Shown here piece by piece: positions 58,111 through 64,000 of a stretch of DNA of 64,000 nucleotides. The position numbers were made by a program, and so were the translations under genes. The DNA is from Berghia stephanieae (Eukaryota; Mollusca; Gastropoda; Nudibranchia; Aeolidiidae), in the NCBI GenBank assembly GCA_034508935.3, contig CM067444.1, positions 78,308,889 to 78,372,888 on the forward strand, written 5' to 3'. The notes beneath the pieces are model-generated. The model was not told the origin of the DNA. It saw only the letters and a list, made by a program, of their open reading frames with translations, and did not search any database. Position 1 is the first letter of the stretch; each line of letters opens with the position of its first letter.

Positions 58111-58361
58111 TTATCATAATATGTATTTCATTGTTAAAGACAGTCATGGACAGACTTATCTGCTGTATATAGATATGAAGTGGTACATGGTGCATGCCAG
58201 ACGGGGATTGTCTGCATGATAGGGTTCGATCGGTACATTAGTTTGCCATGCATGCATATTATGTGGCCAACATCCTCAAAACGTTATCGTGTCGAGATGA
58301 ACCAAATGCTTAGAATTCAATTTTAAGCTCAACTTATACAATTCTAGCTGAGATAAATGGC

Positions 58362-59103
58362 TTAAGGGGCGGTTTGGGTCTTTTCTAAAAAAATTTTAAT
58401 TACCTATAATGGGGGGTTTTAATCATTCTGTATCATCAATATAGGTTAAAAAACAACATTTATGGTGAAAATTTTTAATTATCTGTGTTGATACCCATTT
58501 TGCGATCTAATTTGGGGTCTGACATAAAAAAATATAACAATCTTGTGGCAAACGTTCCACAAAAACTAATGAAGGAATGACCTCCATATTCTTCCCTCTT
58601 GTCAACATTGTACCATAGTGTGTCACCATAGAGAGATTTTACGGCTTTAGCTTATGGAATTTTTATTAGATCATTACAAAGTTGAGAATCAAAATGTTAT
58701 GACAAAATTGATGTAAAAAATTCAGATTTAGGATTATAATTTAAAATTCACAAATCTTATCAAAAATATCTCTCTATGGTGACACAATACATTATCTCTG
58801 TGATAACTGTGGAAATTTTCAGACAATTTCATTGAATAGATTCTGAGAAACGTTTGACACAGTTTCCCATACCCTTAGAAAACTGACATATTGAGAAAAT
58901 AGCAAAATGGCTTCCCGTTTTTCACACTTTTCTTACTACCTGTACCATTTTCGACTGTGTTTTTCGTGCTTTTATAGTCTACTTTAAGAATTTGGACTTC
59001 AATTATATTATTTCTAAGATAATAAAATATCATTTTCCACCAAAACCTCAAAATCAAAATTTTGAAGGATTTTCCTAATAATTAGACCCAAACCTCCCCT
59101 TAA
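58362..59103. mobile_element. TTAA-flanked DNA element, 734 bp
   Basis: Body 58366-59099 between TTAA at 58362-58365 and 59100-59103. Ends GGGGCGGTTTGGGTCT and (inverted) GGGGAGGTTTGGGTCT, 15 of 16 matching. An inner inverted pair lies at about 58618-58637 ('TGTGTCACCATAGAGAGAT') and 58770-58790 ('ATCTCTCTATGGTGACACA'). No transposase frame, so non-autonomous. TTAA duplication points to a piggyBac- or Kolobok-type enzyme. Not related in sequence to the 16-copy foldback, though the two abut. Confidence 0.82.
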
Positions 59104-59349
59104 CCAGTTAAGTGACATACTACGGAAAAACTTTTATTTAAAATGTGGCCAGGAAACTTGTCTTTCAAAGATCGATCGATTTCAAAGGGAAAAACTCTCA
59201 AAACTGGGACTTTATGAACCCTGAATAGGCCCCAGGTTTTAAGGTTTTTGCCAAGATAAGGCTCATTAAATCGATCGATATTTTTAGAACGAGTTTTCTG
59301 GTCAAATTTTAAATACTAGTCTTACAGAGGACAGCAGTTAACTGGTTAG
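59100..59349. mobile_element. TTAA foldback family, copy abutting another TTAA element
   Basis: Body 59104-59345 (242 bp). The left TTAA is the same four bases that end the 734-bp element; right flank TTAG (one change). Arms 'CCAGTTAAGTGACATACTAC', 'AAAGATCGATCGATTTCAAA', 'TTTTGCCAAGATAAGGCTC', 'AAATCGATCGATATTTTTAG', 'CAGTTAACTGG'. Confidence 0.85.
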
Positions 59350-59792
59350 AATCCAAATTGACCAAAAAACCTCAGTCACTCTCAGAAATTATATTCATTG
59401 CATTCAAATTTATCCCAGTTCTTTGTCGTCCCTTAAAAGATTAATTTTGAGAATTTCAGTCAACCCGACAATAATGCCTTTTTGGGGTGGTAGGTTAATA
59501 ATTTCGTCAAACAGGATCATCATCTTTTATCAAAATAATATGGTTTCCTGCCTGCTGTTGATCCGGGGTGTGGTGGTGGTGGCCGGGGGAGTGGGGTATT
59601 TATAATACAATCACAGAGCCGGGCCGACTGTTGAGATGAGATTACTAATGATTGTAAGAAGCCCCACACGATAGCAGGTGGCTGCAATTGATTGCAATAG
59701 AAATTTAAACTTGAGGTGCCTTTTACCCAAGAAAATATTGTGTTTTTATTTTATTATAAAGTAATACTAGTTGCTGTAGTGGTTGTGCCGGT
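59350..59792. other. Intron, no gene recognised
   Basis: Nothing recognised; GT/GG-rich bit at 59567-59598. Confidence 0.45.
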
Positions 59793-59969
<177 letters not shown>

Positions 59970-60097
59970 TGCGGAGGATGGGCAAGGTGAAGGGTGTAAT
60001 TTGAAACGCTGTTGCTCTCCATTACGAGGACACGCATAGGGTATTATTAGGCAGGTGTGAGTAAGATTGATACAGGTGGCAGTGGTGGTAGTTAGTT

Positions 60098-60341
60098 CTG
60101 CCATACTCTGAAAAAAAAAAACTGTTAATAAAATTTTGGCCAGAACATTCGTCCTTCAAATATCGATCGATTACAACGACCCTCATCTTCTCAAAAGCTT
60201 TCAAACTTGAGACTTCATTGAAGTCACAGATTTGAGAATGATTGCCAAGATGAGGGTCAATTTAATCGGTCAATATTTGAAGGACAAGTTTTCTGGCCAA
60301 AATTTTATAAAAGAATATTTTTTCAGTACATGCCAGTTGAG
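60098..60341. mobile_element. TTAA foldback family copy in intron
   Basis: 'CTGCCATACTCTGAAAAAAA', 'TTTTGGCCAGAACATTCGTC', 'AAATATCGATCGATTACAAC', 'GACCCTCATCTTCTC', mirrored by 'GCCAAGATGAGGGTCAATTT', 'AATATTTGAAGGACAAGTTT', 'TCTGGCCAAAATTTTAT'. Confidence 0.87.
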
Positions 60342-60534
60342 GTGGAGGTGATTTGTTAGGGCGTCGTTGTACCGACAAATGACGGATTTTAATGGATGAG
60401 ATAAATCATGTTGATGCGTGGCTAAAAACCAATGACCCGGAAGATAATCGATTTATCTGCCTCAGAAATAGGTGACCCACTGCATCTCTCTGGGAACATG
60501 GTGTGGTGACGAAAAGTGAATTTAATCAGTTAAC

Positions 60535-60738
60535 TGATCACATTCTCTCTCAGTATTCAGGGTAAAATGAGTACCTGTATATTAAAGCGTTGCCTCTGTC
60601 GGGAAAAAAATTGTATAATCGCCTTACATGTCGCGTCATGCCGTTCTTACATGCTGAGTGTTGATGTTGGCTCGGGACCTCTTGTAAAGCGCTTTGAGCA
60701 CGTTTAGTGGATATTGCCTTATATAAATGCTCTAGTTT
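60535..60738 (+). mobile_element. SINE-A copy, head-truncated
   Basis: 'CACATTCTCTCTCAGTATTC', 'AAATGAGTACCTGTATATTA', 'AGCGTTGCCTCTGTCGGG', 'GTTCTTACATGCTGAGTG', 'TTGTAAAGCGCTTTGAGCAC', 'GTTTAGTGGATATTGCC', 'TATATAAATGCTC'. The best-preserved LINE-like tail in the window. Confidence 0.85.
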
Positions 60739-60844
60739 ACTTTCGAACAGATCCAGTTACCCTGTTATTCATAATCTAACAATGAATGTTATGCGGAAAA
60801 TACATTTCTCTAAGTATCTAAGTTCATACCTCTATTACATTCAT

Positions 60845-61113
60845 CATCATCATCATTGCCTTTTTCACCCTGGGTCAGGGTATAGGCCACAGACAAATAG
60901 TTTCCACCCTTCTCTATCTTGAGCCAACTTTTTTTTATCTCATCCAGGTCTTACCACTTCTCTGTATATCAGCTTCTTTAATTCTTCTCCATGTTCCTCG
61001 TGGCCTTCCCCTTGATCTTCTGCCCTGAGGGTTCCAGTCCAATACTTTCTTTGTTATAGTTGAGTCATTCTTTCTAAGCGTGTGTCCAATCCACCTCCAT
61101 CGTCTTCTTCCTA
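60845..61113 (-). mobile_element. LINE 3' end with (ATG)n tail
   Basis: Minus strand encodes GRRRWRWIGHTLRKNDSTIT, then KKVLDWNPQGRRSRGRPRGT, WRRIKEADIQRSGKTW and, after one frame shift, KLAQDREGWKLFVCGLYPDP-G-stop. This is the typical C-terminus of a widespread non-LTR family ('RWRWIGH.LR..', 'WNPQG.R.RGRP', 'LAQDR..W'). About 10 bp after the stop it ends in ATG/CAT repeats, so the 3' UTR is minimal. The catalytic domain is missing. Sits in the intron between VWA exons, opposite to the gene. Confidence 0.8.
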
Positions 61114-61198
61114 TTACATTGAAATATGAAAATTGTGTATACCAATAGTAATCGTCTTAGTGCTTCTCCAACTTCTTCTCCTTCTTCTTCCCCATCAG

Positions 61199-61291
61199 GT
61201 TGGTCTGGCTACCTACAACGACAATGTCCAGCTTCAGTTCAACTTGAATGAATATTTGGACAAAAGGAGATTGTTGTACGCCATTCGGAAT
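61199..61291 (+). CDS. VWA-domain secreted protein, second VWA exon
   Basis: 93-nt phase 0-0 exon between TTCCCCATCAG and GTAAGT. It encodes VGLATYNDNVQLQFNLNEYL and DKRRLLYAIRN, which continues exon 57681-57826 without a gap (…HTTR|VGLATY…). This is strand beta-2/3 and helix 2 of the VWA fold; the R-V-G-L-A-T-Y-N-D pattern is the standard second motif of matrilin/collagen-type A domains. The acceptor follows a C/T-rich stretch of CTT and CTC units. The codon choice is GC-richer than the surrounding intron. Confidence 0.9.
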
Positions 61292-61386
61292 GTAAGTAAA
61301 CTACATATTTATTATCTATTGCGACATTGACAAGATAGCTTTTTATTTTCAGGTTTCGTATTTCGCGTTAATTTGAGATCACGGGG

Positions 61387-61438
61387 AGAAGGATTAGGAG
61401 GAGGAGGAAGAGGTGGAGGAGGAAGACATGATGATGAA

Positions 61439-61490
<52 letters not shown>

Positions 61491-61560
61491 GTGGTGTGGT
61501 GGTGGTGGTGGTGATGGTGGTGGTGTGTGGTGGTGGTGGTGGTGGTGGTGGTGGTGGTGG
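61387..61560. repeat. Trinucleotide array (GGA)n(GAT)n(GGT)n in a short intron
   Basis: GGA-rich 61390-61425, GAT 61426-61490, GGT/GTG 61491-61560. It fills nearly half of the 377-nt intron between two VWA exons. Confidence 0.95.
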
Positions 61561-61668
61561 TAACTCTTGGGGTTGTTGTGTTGTTGGTGGTGTGTTTGAT
61601 GTGATGATGCCATTAGCTAAAAATTAATCAAACGATTATAATAACATGCTTTAAACCTTTGTCCACAG

Positions 61669-61840
61669 GTTGCACAAACCCAAGGGAGCAGTACTGCCAC
61701 GGACAAAGCTCTGCGATACCTTACCCGTCATATGTTCAAACCACGACACGGAAGCCGTCCCAATGTCGTGCATGTGGCCATCATGATTACCGACGGAAAT
61801 AGCCGAAATCTTTTACGGACTCTCACTGAGGCTTCGAAAG
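61669..61840 (+). CDS. VWA-domain secreted protein, third VWA exon (MIDAS Thr and Asp)
   Basis: 172-nt exon from TTTGTCCACAG to a non-consensus donor GTTTGAGT, phase 0 to phase 1. It encodes VAQTQGSSTATDKALRYLTR, HMFKPRHGSRPNVVHVAIMI and TDGNSRNLLRTLTEASK. The S-T-A-T-D-K-A-L segment carries the MIDAS threonine and I-T-D-G-N-S the MIDAS aspartate, so with the DxSxS of exon 57681 the metal site looks complete. A hAT-like MITE begins 9 nt after the exon; its target duplication overlaps the donor site. The phase-1 end fits the acceptor at 63925 (G|CA, Ala). Confidence 0.9.
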
Positions 61841-61841
61841 G

Positions 61842-62015
61842 TTTGAGTCCGACGTATACTTATTTGTAGGTCTGATAATCCAATTCCTTATGGGCTCATT
61901 GTTGTAATGGAAATCTCAAAAAATGACGCAAAATATTGTCCATTATAACCTTGTTAAACTAGGCCTATAAGAGGGTTCGGGTGTCAGACCTGCATAAATG
62001 CACGTCGTTTGAGTC
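61842..62015. mobile_element. hAT-like MITE at the splice donor of a VWA exon
   Basis: Body 61850-62007 (158 bp), ends CGACGTATACTTATTTG... and ...ATAAATGCACGTCG, between perfect TTTGAGTC copies (61842-61849 and 62008-62015). The left copy supplies donor positions +2 to +9 of the preceding exon; the right copy, with the element's last G, recreates GTTTGAGTC. Confidence 0.92.
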
Positions 62016-62467
62016 GGTTTTACAGCATAGTTAAAAAGATTATAGAGCCTCATGAAATATCTAAATATCAAATCTAAAATGAGAAATAGTATTAAAAGCC
62101 ACAAGACCCATCACAATAAATAGACATTAACGATTACGTGCTATCCATTGGATATGACGATTCTGTTGTTGTTGGTGTTGTTGTTCTTGTTGTTGTTGTT
62201 GTTTGTATCCATAATATATTCAATCTAATATCCCATCAACCATTCCATTGTGGTTATCAGCAGCTCTTTTTCTTGGTGTTATTGTTTGACTGCTGTGAGC
62301 ATTTTAGACCGATACCAAATTTTACAACAGTATCATTCTCTGACAATATAAATCTATGATCATCCTTTACTCACTACACTTCCAAACGGTAGTAAAAGTC
62401 ACGTGATTCTCCAAAATTAAGCGATATTATCTTCAGAAAGAAATGAAGACATTGTACCGTTGGTTTA
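62016..62467. other. Intron, no gene recognised
   Basis: GTT-rich stretch at 62163-62206; nothing else recognised. Confidence 0.45.
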
Positions 62468-62664
62468 TTGATGCTATGCGTTTAGGTAAAATAATCTAAA
62501 CATATGCCAGCCTGATATTATTACCTACCAACACACAAAACTACGTGTAACCTTGAACGTTTATAGTAGGATTGATATAATTTAATGATTAAATAATCAT
62601 TCAAATGGCTGTCTAAAAAAAATAACAAAGAACTGAGTGAGGTCATCTTCTTTCCTTCTATATG
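62468..62664 (+). repeat. R195 repeat copy in intron
   Basis: 'TTGATGCTATGCGTTTAGGT', 'ACCTACCAACACACAAAACT', 'ACGTGTAACCTTGAACGTTT', 'ATAGTAGGATTGATATAATT', 'ATGGCTGTCTAAAAAAAATA', 'ACAAAGAACTGAGTGAGG', 'CTTCTATA'. Confidence 0.82.
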
Positions 62665-63054
62665 GAAACAAAACACGTGCCGCTCTCAATATCACTTAGA
62701 AAAGCACTTGTCACAGATAGATTAGATGTGAAATAACACACAAAACATGTAAGGTACTTATGATGGAGTCAAGGAAACAACATCCGATTACGATGTCCTT
62801 GACCGATGGATGTTGGTGACTCAATGGTCACCAAAACTAGTTAGAGAAGCCTCTAATATACAAGTGCCATAAAGCTAAACCACTACATTACAATAGATAT
62901 GTTTTTTTAAATTAAAGAATTTATACATTATCATAAAATTCTTCACTGTTCAGTTTACATTGTGAAATCGAATATCGAATAGAGAGTAAACTCAATTGTA
63001 CAAAGAGTGTTAGTTCTGAGCTATCTCTTCGGGAAATGAGTATTTCGCCTTACA
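62665..63054. other. Intron, no gene recognised
   Basis: Nothing recognised. Confidence 0.4.
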
Positions 63055-63210
63055 AGTGTTACACTTATTATCAAATCTGATAACCGAACGCAATAACTGC
63101 CTCGTTGTAACGTTGTTGAAATGGAGTCTATATTCTAAGTTGGTGGGATAGTATATCCATTACAACAGGGAACCCATGACAATTTAGGTTATCAGATCTG
63201 AAAAATAGAC
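63055..63210. mobile_element. hAT-like MITE relic in intron
   Basis: 'TCAAATCTGATAACCGAACG', 'CAATAACTGCCTCGTTGTAA', 'CGTTGTTGAAATGGAG', 'CCATTACAACAGGGAACCC', 'GGTTATCAGATCTGAAAAAT'. Ends worn. Confidence 0.65.
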
Positions 63211-63542
63211 CGCTTTACTAAACGGCAGCACATGATGTATAATTTGTTTAAAGCCACATGCTTGTTTAAGACCATAAGTCAGTAACGTTTGGTTGCATTG
63301 GTTAATAGACCACTGGAACACCATCGATACCAATGCTATTAAAATGTCTACATACATTGATATACCAATTATTGTTTGGTAGCTAAGTCTCAGATTTTCG
63401 ACGATTTATGCGCATTTTAATAAAAGCATCACAGTTGGAACATACTATCTACATGTGGCTTCACATCTAACATATCCCGTTGATTTATCTCGATACGAAA
63501 AGGACACAGTTAATATTGATCAACTAAGTTGCTGCATTGGGA
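63211..63542. other. Intron, no gene recognised
   Basis: Nothing recognised. Confidence 0.4.
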
Positions 63543-63787
<245 letters not shown>

Positions 63788-63924
63788 TAATGGCCCTTTT
63801 TTAATTGCGCACGGTATCTTCAGTCATGATACTCTTTTATCCTTTGCAAAGCTGTATTTTTAATAATTATAATCTTTGATTTATAGGTAATAAGAAATCC
63901 TTGCTATTCTCATCCATCCCGCAG

Positions 63925-64000
63925 CAAAACGTCGAGGTGTCCATATCTTTGCCATCGGTATCGGAGATGAGGTCAACAAAATAGAATTGGCCAGGATGGC
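63925..64000 (+). CDS. VWA-domain secreted protein, fourth VWA exon (cut by window edge)
   Basis: Begins after CCATCCCGCAG; with the G from 61840 it reads A-K-R-R-G, then VHIFAIGIGDEVNKIELARM and A, open to the last base. This is the beta-5/beta-6 region of the A domain (G-V-x-I-F-A-I-G-I-G then E-L-x-x-M/I-A), so the domain is within about 30 residues of its end. What follows it (more VWA, EGF, collagen or chitin-binding modules) lies outside the window and would settle the family. Confidence 0.9.

Overview
The window looks like animal nuclear DNA: AT-rich, very gene-poor, full of microsatellites and short interspersed elements, with split exons that have GT/AG borders. Everything recognised as host coding sequence belongs to one plus-strand gene at the right edge. 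The style of its von Willebrand factor A (VWA) domain, a CORE-type SINE, CR1/L2- and RTE-like LINE tails and abundant MITEs fit a marine invertebrate. A mollusc or other lophotrochozoan is my guess, but no feature proves the phylum. Nothing resembles bacterial operons, CRISPR, or a retrovirus/LTR/Polinton-type element.

Host gene: four VWA exons lie at 57681-57826, 61199-61291, 61669-61840 and 63925-64000 (cut by the window edge). They join in frame, carry the metal-binding (MIDAS) residues and read as a secreted matrilin / collagen VI / shell-matrix type VWA protein. A 16-nt candidate microexon at 19692-19707 has good splice sites, the right phase, and encodes A-Y-A-Q-V, which looks like the end of a signal peptide. 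If it is real, intron 1 is about 38 kb and most of this window lies inside it. The first exon, with the start codon, was not found.

Layout: 1-19.7 kb is intergenic or intronic, with microsatellites, a dimeric tRNA-like retroposon (9.4-10.05 kb), CORE-SINE pieces and foldback elements. From 19.7 to 57.7 kb is the proposed giant intron, holding about 30 repeat copies. From 57.7 to 64 kb four exons are separated by introns made largely of repeats.

Repeat families, named here for convenience: (1) a TTAA-flanked foldback of 240-300 bp, about 16 copies or pieces; (2) a hAT-like MITE of 140-160 bp, about 10 copies, three with perfect 8-bp target duplications; (3) SINE-A, tRNA-like head plus a CR1/L2-like LINE tail, about 10 copies; (4) SINE-V, tRNA-Val-like head with an internal poly(C) tract, 4-5 copies; (5) R195, an unclassified 195-bp repeat, 7 copies or pieces; (6) a CORE-SINE, 3 pieces; (7) SINE-C, 2 copies; (8) single DNA elements with TA or TTAA target duplications; (9) LINE 3' ends of two types. 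Repeat boundaries are eye-estimated to about 10 bp unless a target duplication fixes them.
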